Origin: Photobacterium aquimaris
GTDB lineage: Bacteria; Pseudomonadota; Gammaproteobacteria; Enterobacterales; Vibrionaceae
Assembly: GCF_002954455.1 (NCBI RefSeq)
Contig: NZ_MSCC01000004.1
Coordinates: forward strand, 68,783-132,782
Length of the DNA: 64,000 nucleotides
Direction of reading: 5' to 3'
Positions within the stretch are counted from its first letter, which is position 1, and each line of letters begins with the position of its first letter. The notes beneath the pieces are model-generated. The model did not search any database, had not been told where the DNA came from, and saw only the letters and a list, made by a program, of their open reading frames with translations. The translations under genes and the position numbers were made by a program. Below are positions 1 through 8,183 of this stretch, piece after piece.

Positions 1-112
1 CTCCCTGCTCCACACCATCAAACACGCCATACGAACGCCTCAATCGCTCTGCACAAGCCCCAAAGCCCTTAGCTCGACATGGTAAGTTCAGATCATCACA
101 AAAAGTCTTAAA
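1..112 (-). pseudogene. Open-frame fragment at window edge, no start codon
   Basis: A minus-strand reading frame is open from a TGA at 113-115 to the window edge. It would encode about 37 residues, including the protein-like stretch FGACAERLRRSYGVFDGVEQ. No ATG, GTG or TTG lies in frame near its beginning, so it looks like a fragment that has lost its start. The first 80 bases are clearly richer in GC than the surroundings. I do not recognise the family with certainty. It may also be a chance open frame. Confidence 0.25.
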
Positions 113-432
113 TCACGCTACAGGATGATTTTATCACTCTCTGCATAATAAAAAGATCATGCGTAGTAGTCACCTCTCATATAGCTCTAAAACGCCCTGA
201 GAGCTAATCTAAGGCTTGATTACCCAAATTAGGCTATCAAGTTAGGGCTATATTGTTGGTGGCTCTTAAAATCGCTTACAAGAGATAATTTAAGTAAAAG
301 TTAGCAGTTGATCTTTTAAGATCCAAATCAGGATCTTCTGTGGGATCGTGTTTGTATATACCTGTTGGTCGTGTGTTTTTGTTTTTGCTGTTTTAAATTT
401 TAAAAAAATGGCTCTAAAGATCTTTTATTTAT

Positions 433-518
433 TTTTACTTTAAACTTTAAACTTTAACGCTTTAATACTTTAGGTACTTTAGGCTTTACTTTAAGCTTTA
501 CTTTATACTTTAAGCTTT
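433..518. other. AT-rich origin tract of ACTTTAA/ACTTTAG repeats (candidate DNA unwinding element)
   Basis: About ten copies of a short unit, ACTTTAA, ACTTTAG or GCTTTA, are packed into an almost G-free stretch just outside the iteron array. Iteron plasmid origins (RK2, R6K, pSC101 families) carry such a repeat-rich AT segment next to the iterons, where the duplex melts. The repeats and base composition are visible; the role as unwinding element is inferred from position. Confidence 0.5.
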
Positions 519-560
519 GTCTGATTTTAAGTTACTGATTAATATTTAAAATCAGGCAAT

Positions 561-792
561 ATACAGCAACAAGATCCCGTTGAACAGCAACAAGATCCCG
601 TTGAACAGCAACAGAATCCCGAAGATACAGCAACAGAATCCCGAGGATACAGCAACAGAATCCCGTGATACAGCAACAGAATCCCGTGATACAGCAACAG
701 AATCCCGCGATACAGCAACAGAATCCCGCGATACAGCAACAGAATCCCGTTGAACAGCAACAAAATCCCGAAGATACAGCAACAAAATCCCG
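561..792. repeat. Replication iterons, 11 tandem copies
   Basis: Eleven copies of a 19 bp unit, consensus ATACAGCAACAGAATCCCG with A/G changes, start at 561, 582, 603, 625, 647, 668, 689, 710, 731, 752 and 774. The spacing is 21 or 22 bp, two helical turns, so all units present the same face, as expected for Rep monomer binding. Copies at 561 and 582 read AAGATCCCG; those at 752 and 774 read AAAATCCCG like the scattered copies downstream. The array lies about 0.75 kb upstream of the rep gene and forms the core of the origin. Confidence 0.95.
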
Positions 793-842
793 TAATTTAG
801 AGTGATAAGTGCTCTTATTGGTTTTTTTTAGCCGTTACCACA

Positions 843-851
843 TGTGGATAA
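843..851 (-). promoter_or_regulatory. DnaA box
   Basis: The minus strand reads TTATCCACA, a perfect DnaA box, lying between the tandem iteron array and the scattered iterons. Its place in the origin supports host DnaA helping the plasmid initiator. Confidence 0.7.
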
Positions 852-860
852 TGAAAAAAT

Positions 861-1136
861 ATAGCAACAAAATCCCGTGGTTATTCGTCAGTTACCCTAT
901 CGAAACGAAAATACAGCAACAAAATCCTGAAACGTGATGCAATCGAAAACAAAAAACGGTCATATTTTCCGATAGTGCTCACAAAAAGCACTGGAAATAG
1001 GCCAAACAAAGATACAGCAACAAAATCCCGAAAATATCAGCTTTGTAGGGGGGGGGAAATCAGCAGTAGATCACTTACTGCTCAAAAAACAAGTAGTTGT
1101 TTTAGTGCTGTTGTCAAATACAGCAACAAAATCCCG
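861..1136. repeat. Scattered iterons between array and rep
   Basis: Four further copies of the iteron occur in the same orientation: 861-877 (lacks two bases), 911-929 (ends CCTG), 1012-1030 and 1118-1136 (both ATACAGCAACAAAATCCCG). They are irregularly spaced, unlike the tandem array. Such dispersed iterons commonly act in copy control (handcuffing or titration of Rep). A run of nine G at 1048-1056 is the only homopolymer of that kind in this region. Confidence 0.85.
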
Positions 1137-1430
1137 TTGATTTGCCTGTTTACGAAAAAACCATGCCGATTTTGTCTTTACTGTTAGTATTTATTAGCTT
1201 AGATGTTTTGTTATTGTGTGTTAGGTGTTTAATATATGTTGTGCAGAATTTAGCAAACGATTGTTTATCAATAAGTTATATTTTATCAAGTCTAGCTTGC
1301 ATGATTTCGTGAACTTGTAGATTATCGGCTTTGATGTTGTCATATCTTATGTGATCTAAAACATGTTATTCTCCATAAGTATCTGAATATAAATGATTAT
1401 GTTAGATTGTGGTTTTTTGGTGATAAATAT

Positions 1431-1458
1431 AGCAACATTGATTGTTTGCAATGTTGCT
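1431..1458. promoter_or_regulatory. Probable rep operator (iteron-derived inverted repeat)
   Basis: AGCAACATTG at 1431-1440 is followed after 8 nt by its exact complement CAATGTTGCT at 1449-1458. The arms contain AGCAACA, the core of the iteron. In pSC101, pPS10 and R6K type plasmids, Rep dimers bind such an inverted repeat of half-iterons to repress rep. It sits directly upstream of a promoter-like sequence and 70 bp before the rep start. Confidence 0.6.
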
Positions 1459-1465
1459 TTAATTG

Positions 1466-1494
1466 TTGACGACACACCTAACTCATGTTGAAAT
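1466..1494 (+). promoter_or_regulatory. Candidate rep promoter
   Basis: TTGACG (1466-1471) and TGAAAT (1489-1494) are separated by 17 bp, directly after the inverted repeat. The minus-10 match is weak; the position between operator and rep is the main support. Confidence 0.35.
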
Positions 1495-1527
1495 GACGTT
1501 CTAATAATAAAAATCTTTAAGTTTGGG

Positions 1528-2832
1528 ATGACTATGAGTAATAAGCTAAGTGCTACAAGTGAACAGCCACAAACAATGCTTTATCGTATGCCAGAAGAAT
1601 TGAGATATATCATTCCTGCTAAGTTTTTATTTGGTCGTCAGGAACTAAATAAGAATCAACGTAAGATTGTTGCGCTATTACTTTTACAAATTAAGCAATG
1701 GCGCGATGAATTATATGAAAGTGACCTAATCAACGGAAAAATGTCCGTTACTGAATTGTCAGTAGATGAACGTAGAGCTCACTACAATAATTTTCGTCCT
1801 GATCCAGACACACTACCTAAACATCATTTGGCCGTTCGTTTTCAGCAGGACATTATTAAGAAAATGTTTGGCAGTATTGATTACGAAACCCATCGTATTA
1901 TTGGTCGAGCATTAAAAGGGATAATGGGACGAGTAGTACATGAACAAGATCGTGATGCCGCAGGTAAGCTAGTCACTAAGATGTATGTGATTATTCCAAA
2001 AGCTGAAATTTCTGGTGGTGTATTAGAGATATTAATCGACCGTGATGCTGCAATTAAACTGATTGATCATTCAAAAGGTTATTCTGACACAGATCTTTCT
2101 ATTTGGACTGAGCTAGATGGTGGTTACAGCCAGAAATTACTTGAAGTAATCAGTAAGAACAAACGTCATGTAAATGGCATGACCATGAGTATTGAAGACT
2201 TCCGTTTTACGTTCGCGTGTGATTACAAGACGTATTCACGCAAAGATGTAGAAGATGCCATAAAGCGTGGTGATAATAGTGTTCGCTACGGTGATCATGT
2301 TCTGAAATACAATCCGAAAACAGAAATTTTTGAAAAAGTACCCCTTTATCCTCGTATGCAATCATTACAGCATCGTGTTATTGAGCCAGCATTTCAGCAG
2401 TTGCTAAGTAAATCGCAAGGTTATTGGGTTGCCACGGATAAGCCAGAAGCTGAGGGTGCTGAACCTAAAGGTTATGAACTAATTCGAGTTAAAAAGAAAA
2501 TTACAGGTATTCGGTTTTGTTTGAAATATGTAAAGAACCCTGTTGTTAAGGCTATTAAAGAGAAAAAACCAGAGGTTAAGGATGAATCAATCCCACTACT
2601 GGAAACAATGTCGCCAGTAATGAACTCGCTTGCACAAACGATTATTGAGGTAAATAAAGTATCGGCAATCCTTGATGTTACACAAGAGCAAGTTAACACA
2701 TGGAAACTGGCAATTGACTCATATATAACTACAAGAAAACTTATCGAAAGCATGACAGATAAGCCGCAGCCGTTTTTCTCTAATGACGTAGATGAAGCAA
2801 TAGAGAAATTCTATAAATACTTTAAAAAATAG
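1528..2832 (+). CDS. Plasmid replication initiator protein (Rep, Rep_3-like)
   Basis: A 434-residue protein that should bind the iterons upstream and open the origin. Placement downstream of iterons, a DnaA box and an iteron-derived operator is the strongest evidence. The sequence (RYIIPAKFLFGRQELNKNQ near the start, then a long charged region) fits a two-winged-helix initiator, but it is longer than the 250-320 residues usual for Rep_3, with an extended C-terminus. ATG at 1528 follows GTTTGGG; a second ATG at 1534 has slightly better Shine-Dalgarno spacing. Expression is probably autoregulated through 1431-1458. A monocistronic gene, on the strand opposite to the accessory operons that follow. 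Confidence 0.88.
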   Translation: MTMSNKLSATSEQPQTMLYRMPEELRYIIPAKFLFGRQELNKNQRKIVALLLLQIKQWRDELYESDLINGKMSVTELSVDERRAHYNNFRPDPDTLPKHHLAVRFQQDIIKKMFGSIDYETHRIIGRALKGIMGRVVHEQDRDAAGKLVTKMYVIIPKAEISGGVLEILIDRDAAIKLIDHSKGYSDTDLSIWTELDGGYSQKLLEVISKNKRHVNGMTMSIEDFRFTFACDYKTYSRKDVEDAIKRGDNSVRYGDHVLKYNPKTEIFEKVPLYPRMQSLQHRVIEPAFQQLLSKSQGYWVATDKPEAEGAEPKGYELIRVKKKITGIRFCLKYVKNPVVKAIKEKKPEVKDESIPLLETMSPVMNSLAQTIIEVNKVSAILDVTQEQVNTWKLAIDSYITTRKLIESMTDKPQPFFSNDVDEAIEKFYKYFKK

Positions 2833-2904
2833 CTTTCACACTAAAAACGCTAGTTAGCGCGTGACAACGTAATATGAGCCTAATAAAAGTACACGAGGCT
2901 CAAC

Positions 2905-3324
2905 ATGAAACTTTACGCGCTAACTCTTGCAACCATTTTTTCTACCAACTTTGCTCATGCCGGTACTGTCGATTTATCAGGTTTAACTGATCCGCAAAGT
3001 GTGATTGTCCACTCACAACTAAATCTATTTTCTGAAATTGCAGAAAGCAAAATTACTTCTCGAAACCACCAGCAGTATTCCAAAGATTTACAGACTATTA
3101 TGTATTGCGGTTATGAGGCGTTCAGTAACAATCAATCAAAATTCAGCCAGATTATGAAAGTGAATGAAGATTTTATTTTTGATACCAAGTTGCTTAAAAA
3201 TAAATATCAATCTTTGATAAAAAAGCAATTGTCACTACCTAATGACTTATCTATTTGCACTAAATTTCATGATACCCAAATAGCTTTAAGCTACGGCAAT
3301 GAAGTTATGGATGAACTGTTTTAA
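2905..3324 (+). CDS. Small exported protein, unknown
   Basis: A 139-residue protein with a clear signal peptide: MKLYALTLATIFSTNFAHA followed by a small-residue cleavage site. The mature part is hydrophilic with two cysteines (near residues 69 and 118) that could form a periplasmic disulfide. It starts 72 bp after rep, with a CGAGG ribosome-binding sequence, and ends before the terminator at 3459. No family recognised. Confidence 0.7.
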   Translation: MKLYALTLATIFSTNFAHAGTVDLSGLTDPQSVIVHSQLNLFSEIAESKITSRNHQQYSKDLQTIMYCGYEAFSNNQSKFSQIMKVNEDFIFDTKLLKNKYQSLIKKQLSLPNDLSICTKFHDTQIALSYGNEVMDELF

Positions 3325-3458
3325 TACTTAAATTATTGTTTTATAATATTGTAAAAATATTACGTGTAGAAGTGTAATATAATAAAGTCAATAGGTTACA
3401 TTGAATAACCATGATTAGTAATATTGTTTTAATACTTTTTCTATATTATTGTAGATAT

Positions 3459-3507
3459 AAAAAAAGCCTCGCTATCTGTAGTCATACAGAATGCGAGGCT
3501 TTTTTAC
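3459..3507. terminator. Bidirectional rho-independent terminator
   Basis: AAAAAAGCCTCGC and GCGAGGCTTTTTT form a 10-12 bp stem with flanking A and T runs. It serves the rep-side gene on plus and the methyltransferase gene on minus. Confidence 0.8.
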
Positions 3508-3542
3508 ATGTGTGGCACTATTACTTTAATGAGTAATAATGC

Positions 3543-4919
3543 TTACGCAGCGTACTTAAAAGAAGTAAAACTGCTATTTGCGAAATTAGATATAGTTTCA
3601 CCAATCACCTTACCCGCCTTTACAAAAGCGTTAAAGATAACGGACTGTCCAAGAATCTCATGTGCGATAGTATCAGACACACCGTTGATTAATCGGTTAG
3701 GTATTGTTTTGATCCGTGCATGTTCGTTTGGTGTAAACAGTCGAGTCAGTACATCATCAAATTTAGCTTTAATGTACGGCTCACTTGAACGGCACTTGTG
3801 ATACAAACGCCCTACTACACCGCAATACTTACTATTTTCATCTAAGAGAGTACGACCAAATCCTTTACCAGCCATTTTATCACGTACCTCTTTATCAATA
3901 ATATATTGAAATGTTTTCCAGCGAGTAGAATCTTCTGGTACATCATCCATTAACTCACCAAGTAAAGGCACTTGAATATTAGTATCAGGTACGATTTCAT
4001 CAATATCGAATAAATCAGCGAGTTCTTGAAGCATAGCTACTGCACAAAGACGATTTCTATTCTCGAATGCACCAAATTCATTTCCATTAACTACTTTCGT
4101 TTGTACCTTATAGCCTTGTTCCTCAAGAACTGAGCGAATAACACTAAAGCTCAGTGTTTTTTCATACTCAACTACATTTTCAATTAGAACGATTGGTGCT
4201 TTCAGTGCAAAGTTAAGTGCGTAGTGAAACATCGTCCCTGCTTCCGCATGTTGTTCAGCAGCAGAGATCTTGTTCTTCGATTTTCCAGCAATACTGGCAC
4301 CTGTACATGGAATACCCATCGAAATAACGTCATAACGATCTGCGTTGTTTGAATTTACATACTGCACTTTTGATTCAATCACGACACTATTTTCATCAAA
4401 CAAGTGAGGATTGTTATTTAGTGAGGCATCGAGGTAAGCAGACTCACACTCAACAGCTAAAGCTATTTTAGACTTGATACCAGCGTTACTCATACCATCA
4501 TGAATTGCACTATCAAGCACACCGCCACCGTGAAACAGTGAACAAACACGTAATGGTTTACCCTCTTTTACACGATTAACTAATTGAGAAAGCATTTCTT
4601 TCTTAGCGGTATCGCTAGTCGTTCGACTAACAATGATGCCTTTTGGTGTAATAAGAACACGTACATTTTCATCAACATTATAAGCATCTAATTTAGAGCC
4701 AGTAATTTCGATGATCGGTAAGTATTCTTCACGCTTTTTACGCTTACTAACAATCTTGTCTGCGTTAGCATCACGTTTGATCGTTAACTTATCACCAGCA
4801 GCATCAACAGCGATGTTTGCCCCCACATTGAAGCCGCAACGTGCAAGGCGAACTCCTTCAAGCCATAGACGCTTTTTGCCACGATTTAGACCGATCTTAG
4901 TATTGATTAGAAATTTCAT
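3543..4919 (-). CDS. DNA (cytosine-5) methyltransferase
   Basis: This 458-residue protein carries the C5-MTase motif order: motif I SLFHGGGVLDSA near residue 130 (SAM binding), motif IV GIPCTGAS near 205 with the catalytic Pro-Cys, motif VI ENVVEYE near 248, motif VIII NRNRLCAVA and motif X GQSV near 425. The first 120 residues are a lysine/arginine-rich extension outside the catalytic core. No restriction enzyme gene lies beside it, so it is probably a solitary methylase protecting the plasmid from host restriction (inference). It is last in the minus-strand operon that begins at the element at 6423. Its leader AGGAACAATCTA before ATG is a variant of the conserved leader. Confidence 0.9.
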   Translation of the reverse strand: MKFLINTKIGLNRGKKRLWLEGVRLARCGFNVGANIAVDAAGDKLTIKRDANADKIVSKRKKREEYLPIIEITGSKLDAYNVDENVRVLITPKGIIVSRTTSDTAKKEMLSQLVNRVKEGKPLRVCSLFHGGGVLDSAIHDGMSNAGIKSKIALAVECESAYLDASLNNNPHLFDENSVVIESKVQYVNSNNADRYDVISMGIPCTGASIAGKSKNKISAAEQHAEAGTMFHYALNFALKAPIVLIENVVEYEKTLSFSVIRSVLEEQGYKVQTKVVNGNEFGAFENRNRLCAVAMLQELADLFDIDEIVPDTNIQVPLLGELMDDVPEDSTRWKTFQYIIDKEVRDKMAGKGFGRTLLDENSKYCGVVGRLYHKCRSSEPYIKAKFDDVLTRLFTPNEHARIKTIPNRLINGVSDTIAHEILGQSVIFNAFVKAGKVIGETISNFANSSFTSFKYAA

Positions 4920-4935
4920 TAGATTGTTCCTGATG

Positions 4936-4963
4936 GATAAAAGGTCACTCTGGAAAGTGACCT
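4936..4963 (-). terminator. Intergenic hairpin before the C5 methyltransferase
   Basis: AAGGTCACT and AGTGACCTT form a 9 bp stem followed on the minus strand by TTTTAT, then by the leader of the methyltransferase. It may be an attenuating terminator or an RNA-stabilising hairpin; the downstream gene still needs read-through or its own start. Confidence 0.5.
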
Positions 4964-5004
4964 TGATATTAGATTATTGGATTTTAGAGATTGGAGATTG
5001 AGTG

Positions 5005-5487
5005 TTACTGCAGATCGTTTTGAATATTTTGCGCTAGTTTATCTAGCATAGTTAATCGGTGTTTGTACTCACAACGTAAGCCATTCACGCAAGTTAAATA
5101 TTTTTCGTGATATTCCTTTATGCCACCCTGTTTGTAAGCGTCCAACACAACGGAAATATCATTACCAATTGGTGCGATGGTTTCATTGGTGAAATTTACA
5201 TTTGAGATTGCATGGTATGGGTTATCACGATCATCTTCCAAAATGTCGAACTCAACTTGACTCAATGTTGGTAAGCCATATTTGTTCGGAATGAAAGATG
5301 ATTTTGGGTACTTGCCGTAGTCATACGTTGCGAATCTAAATAGAGGCTCTATTTCAAACTCAATTTCAGCTTGTGTAAGCCCTGTATGATTACTTAAAGC
5401 AAAGGTATCACTTGATGAAAATGATTCGTTATCATCGTATACAAGCGTGATTAGAACGAATTTAGGTGTGATATTAGATAGAGGCAT
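5005..5487 (-). CDS. Unknown acidic protein
   Basis: A 160-residue acidic, soluble protein with no signal peptide or membrane segment. A good AAAAGGAAAAACCTA leader precedes the ATG, so the start is well supported. It is the third gene of the operon led by the 6423 element, between the hypothetical gene at 5527 and the C5 methyltransferase. No family recognised. Confidence 0.75.
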   Translation of the reverse strand: MPLSNITPKFVLITLVYDDNESFSSSDTFALSNHTGLTQAEIEFEIEPLFRFATYDYGKYPKSSFIPNKYGLPTLSQVEFDILEDDRDNPYHAISNVNFTNETIAPIGNDISVVLDAYKQGGIKEYHEKYLTCVNGLRCEYKHRLTMLDKLAQNIQNDLQ

Positions 5488-5526
5488 TAGGTTTTTCCTT
5501 TTGGGGATTATTAGATAGATGTTTGT

Positions 5527-5922
5527 TTAGCCAAAGCAAAGTGCTTGTAGCTCGTTATAACTTAATTCGCAAAGTACCTTATAAACATGAATCGTGAGAT
5601 CTTGTGTCGCTTGGTTATCGTGACTGTTATTTATCAATACTGATACGCTGTGATCAGTAAATGTAACGCCAGTTCTTGAAGTACAGACTGTTGAGTAAAC
5701 ACGATATTCGTAGCTATCACGATTAGTAAACGGGCATGAATTAAGAAACTCTGTTCGTTCGTAATCGTTAAGATCTGATTGCCAGTTAAAAGCAAACAAT
5801 GCTGCGAGCTGTTGATGTTCTGTAAATGAATCAACATTAATGCCCTTTTGTTGAGCAAGGCTGTTAGCAGTATTAATCTCTTTATGGAAGTAAGTGTTGG
5901 GGTTTAGGTAATTATTAAGCAT
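5527..5922 (-). CDS. Unknown small protein, start uncertain
   Basis: A 131-residue soluble protein from ATG at 5922. That ATG has no ribosome-binding site. The frame is open upstream to a TTG at 5952, next to the sequence CCAGCAATCTATAAG, which resembles the conserved leader with ATA where the others have ATG. The original start may therefore have been lost, or TTG is used. No family recognised. Confidence 0.6.
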   Translation of the reverse strand: MLNNYLNPNTYFHKEINTANSLAQQKGINVDSFTEHQQLAALFAFNWQSDLNDYERTEFLNSCPFTNRDSYEYRVYSTVCTSRTGVTFTDHSVSVLINNSHDNQATQDLTIHVYKVLCELSYNELQALCFG

Positions 5923-6003
5923 GGAGGATTGGCTTATAGATTGCTGGAACAAAAGCTAAGAACTTAGCCCTGGTAACTACGTTAGATATTGTTGTTTACA
6001 AAA

Positions 6004-6309
6004 TCAAAAAGCACGTAGGTAGCCATGCTTGTTATAAAAACCATCAAGCATAGATTCAAACTTGCTTTCAACTGCTATAACTTCATCATCACTCATACAG
6101 GTAAGGTGATCGTTTAGATAATGCGCTGGCACATGCGATAACACATAGTTAAATGTACCATTCACATTAAATAGTTCATTTTTAAGTGAAAATTCACGAC
6201 CAAAGATATTCTTACACTTGTTGAGTGCTGCGAGTAGAAATTGAGAATCAACATTATGGAATGTTTCTGCAATTTCAATGATGTTATTAATTTTAGAGTC
6301 GATAGACAT
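6004..6309 (-). CDS. Unknown small protein
   Basis: A 101-residue protein, first gene of the operon headed by the conserved element at 6423-6453. The ribosome-binding site is CAGGAAATACTACT before ATG, related to the common leader. No signal peptide or recognised domain. Confidence 0.72.
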   Translation of the reverse strand: MSIDSKINNIIEIAETFHNVDSQFLLAALNKCKNIFGREFSLKNELFNVNGTFNYVLSHVPAHYLNDHLTCMSDDEVIAVESKFESMLDGFYNKHGYLRAF

Positions 6310-6422
6310 AGTAGTATTTCCTGATAGGTAATTTAATAGATATAGGTAAACGCACGAACTGACTGTAGTTCATGGTGCAATATTGGACAGTTGGGAATGT
6401 TTAGATAGTTTAACAAGTAGAG

Positions 6423-6453
6423 TACGGGGCTTTCACCGCAAGATGCCGTTATG
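6423..6453 (-). promoter_or_regulatory. Conserved operon-leader element, copy 1
   Basis: Plus strand reads ACGGGGCTTTCACCG, CAA, GATGCCGTTATG. It lies 114 bp upstream of the first gene (6309) of a four-gene minus-strand operon. A possible promoter (TTGCCA and TATTAT) lies just upstream on the minus strand, which would place the element at the 5' end of the RNA. On the RNA strand it contains GTGAAAGCC. Confidence 0.6.
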
Positions 6454-6494
6454 AAGAATGGTAATGATAATAGCTAGCGTGATCGTTGGCAAAT

Positions 6495-6824
6495 TTACTT
6501 TTTTAAATTGTATTGCAGCAACTTAGCTTTGCGTTCTTTACGTATTGCTTTTGCTTCTTTTGTGTTGCCATGCATTGCTATTGGATCGGGTTCTATACCT
6601 AAATACGCTTGCATCATTATCTGGTGTGTTTCTAGCACTTTCGTAGCTGCTCTTGAAACCATCTTATAATGAATGCCAGATCGAGCTGCAGCAACACTTG
6701 AGCTTTGTCCGTTTTTTGCCGCCCATAGTACCGCATCACGATTTAACTGAGGTATATCACGCAAAGAGTGAACAGCAAGGCATGCTTCAATATGTTCTAA
6801 TTTTATTCCGATTAATCTTTTCAT
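6495..6824 (-). CDS. Putative TrfB/KorA-like HTH regulator
   Basis: A 109-residue basic protein. Residues 25-65 (DAVLWAAKNGQSSSVAAARS, then GIHYKMVSRAATKVLE) look like the helix-turn-helix of TrfB/KorA plasmid repressors, in which a helix rich in Ala precedes a VSxAxxKV recognition helix. Such proteins coordinate plasmid transcription. It lies immediately upstream of the 6423 element and could be the regulator of the repeated operon leaders (inference). The ribosome-binding site is weak. Could alternatively be a phage-type small DNA-binding protein. Confidence 0.65.
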   Translation of the reverse strand: MKRLIGIKLEHIEACLAVHSLRDIPQLNRDAVLWAAKNGQSSSVAAARSGIHYKMVSRAATKVLETHQIMMQAYLGIEPDPIAMHGNTKEAKAIRKERKAKLLQYNLKK

Positions 6825-7083
6825 GTTTAAATTTGTTTTATCTAGCCCTTAACTATTGCTTTAATATTTAAGTAGTATTGTAAAGCCACTATTTACACCA
6901 ATAATCATTGGGTTAAGTGATCTTACAGTATTACTAGAGTATTGTATTATTATTGTTATAGTGTTTTTTAGCTATTGATTAAATAAAAATCTTACATTTT
7001 CAAATGATGGGGCTACCCATAAGTAGCCCATTTTATGATGTTCTTTTGATAATATTGGCATAATTAAATTTCTTGATTATTGA

Positions 7084-7758
7084 TTAGATAATTTTATAGT
7101 TTTCAGTAGGCAAACGCATAGCTGTACGAGTGTTCACATCACCCCATAGAGATAAGCGTTTAGAGTTACCTGCAAATTTAGATTTGCCGTTTACAATTAC
7201 CCATATACCAGTATCGTTAAATGAATACACCAGCTTTAAGTCTGCTCGTACAGACATAGGAAGAACCTCATTATGTATGTTATCCATTATAAGAGGACGA
7301 GTAGATTGATTAGAATAGTAACCTAGTACCATGTGCGGTGTTATACCGTTTGCTGTTGTGTATATTAGGCGTAGCTTTTCTTTATCAACACCCATGCGAG
7401 TTAGCACTTCTAACTTAGCAATTGCGTAGTCCTCACAATCACCCATACCCACACCAAGAAATTCAATAAGTGAAGCCCAGTAATCATCCTGCCCCCATAA
7501 AACTGAATCTTCGCGGTAAGCAAACGCATTAAAGAAGTCGTTAACTACGATTAGCTTTGTCTCAATAGGTGAGTTCGCATGTTTTGCCATTAGAACATTT
7601 AGGCGATCAAGTCGTACTTGTGCATTAGAGCCGTACTTAACCGTGTAATCTGTATTAGCCGTAAATGAATTAGCTGCCAATACTGGTGCTGTTGTTGTTA
7701 TTAATAATGCGCCAACAAGGGCTTTCCTTATTAAACTTAAAAAATGTTTATTTTTCAT
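7084..7758 (-). CDS. Periplasmic transglutaminase-like cysteine protease (LapG/BTLCP family)
   Basis: A 224-residue precursor with a signal peptide (MKNKHFLSLIRKALVGALLI, then TTTAPVLAA). The Cys-His-Asp triad of the bacterial transglutaminase-like cysteine proteinases is visible: GMGDCEDYA, TPHMVLGYY and LIMDN. LapG members cut large adhesins at the outer membrane under c-di-GMP control; no LapD or adhesin is in this window, so the substrate may be chromosomal. The frame continues upstream to 7827, but ATG at 7758 has an AAGG site and begins the signal peptide. Apparently a separate transcription unit. Confidence 0.85.
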   Translation of the reverse strand: MKNKHFLSLIRKALVGALLITTTAPVLAANSFTANTDYTVKYGSNAQVRLDRLNVLMAKHANSPIETKLIVVNDFFNAFAYREDSVLWGQDDYWASLIEFLGVGMGDCEDYAIAKLEVLTRMGVDKEKLRLIYTTANGITPHMVLGYYSNQSTRPLIMDNIHNEVLPMSVRADLKLVYSFNDTGIWVIVNGKSKFAGNSKRLSLWGDVNTRTAMRLPTENYKII

Positions 7759-8183
7759 ATTCTTAACCTTGGATTCCATAACAATATAACTATGATAATT
7801 TTTAAATTTGTTTTCGGTAAGCGTCACCTAAGCTGATTTGTAAAAAATATAAAAAAAATTTTTACTTTAATTTTTCAATTAACAATTTTACTTTTCATTT
7901 AATACAATCACCCGTAAGTCACTGTTTTTAATTGCTTTATTTTTTAATTTTTCATCGCTGTAAATTTTTCAGATACAAAAAATGCGCCCAAGGGCGCATC
8001 GTGGATTTTGAAATATTTAAAGTTACTCAACGAAATATCTGTAAGTAATAATAATTAATTCAATTATTAGTATTGTGTTAATATTACTATATACGTAAAA
8101 ACAACGGGTTATGATTGCTTTTGTCCAAATGTAATATTTATACAATATTTATGTAGGGCTACAAATATATTTAATAGCTATTG
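7759..8183. other. Intergenic region, AT-rich
   Basis: Holds the terminator at 7976 and, at 8040-8150, an AT-rich stretch with words such as AGTATTGTGTTAATATTAC that recur in other spacers (3330-3455, 6850-6970, 11200-11400). No gene seen. Confidence 0.5.
7976..8003 (-). terminator. Rho-independent terminator
   Basis: ATGCGCCC and GGGCGCAT form a tight 8 bp stem with a short loop, followed on the minus strand by TTTTTT. It terminates the gene ending at 8184. Confidence 0.8.

Noticed and set aside
539..785. Two overlapping minus-strand frames of repeated LLLYRGI/DSVAV type
   Set aside because: They are translations of the 21-22 bp iterons; repeat length keeps frames open. No ribosome-binding site.
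561..792. CRISPR-like regular repeats
   Set aside because: Spacers are only 2-3 bp and repeats are 19 bp with variation; this is an iteron array next to rep.
975..1187. Plus-strand frame across scattered iterons
   Set aside because: Overlaps origin elements, contains iteron-derived KDTATKSRK, and has no ribosome-binding site.
2472..2753. Minus-strand frame inside rep
   Set aside because: Antisense shadow of the initiator gene.
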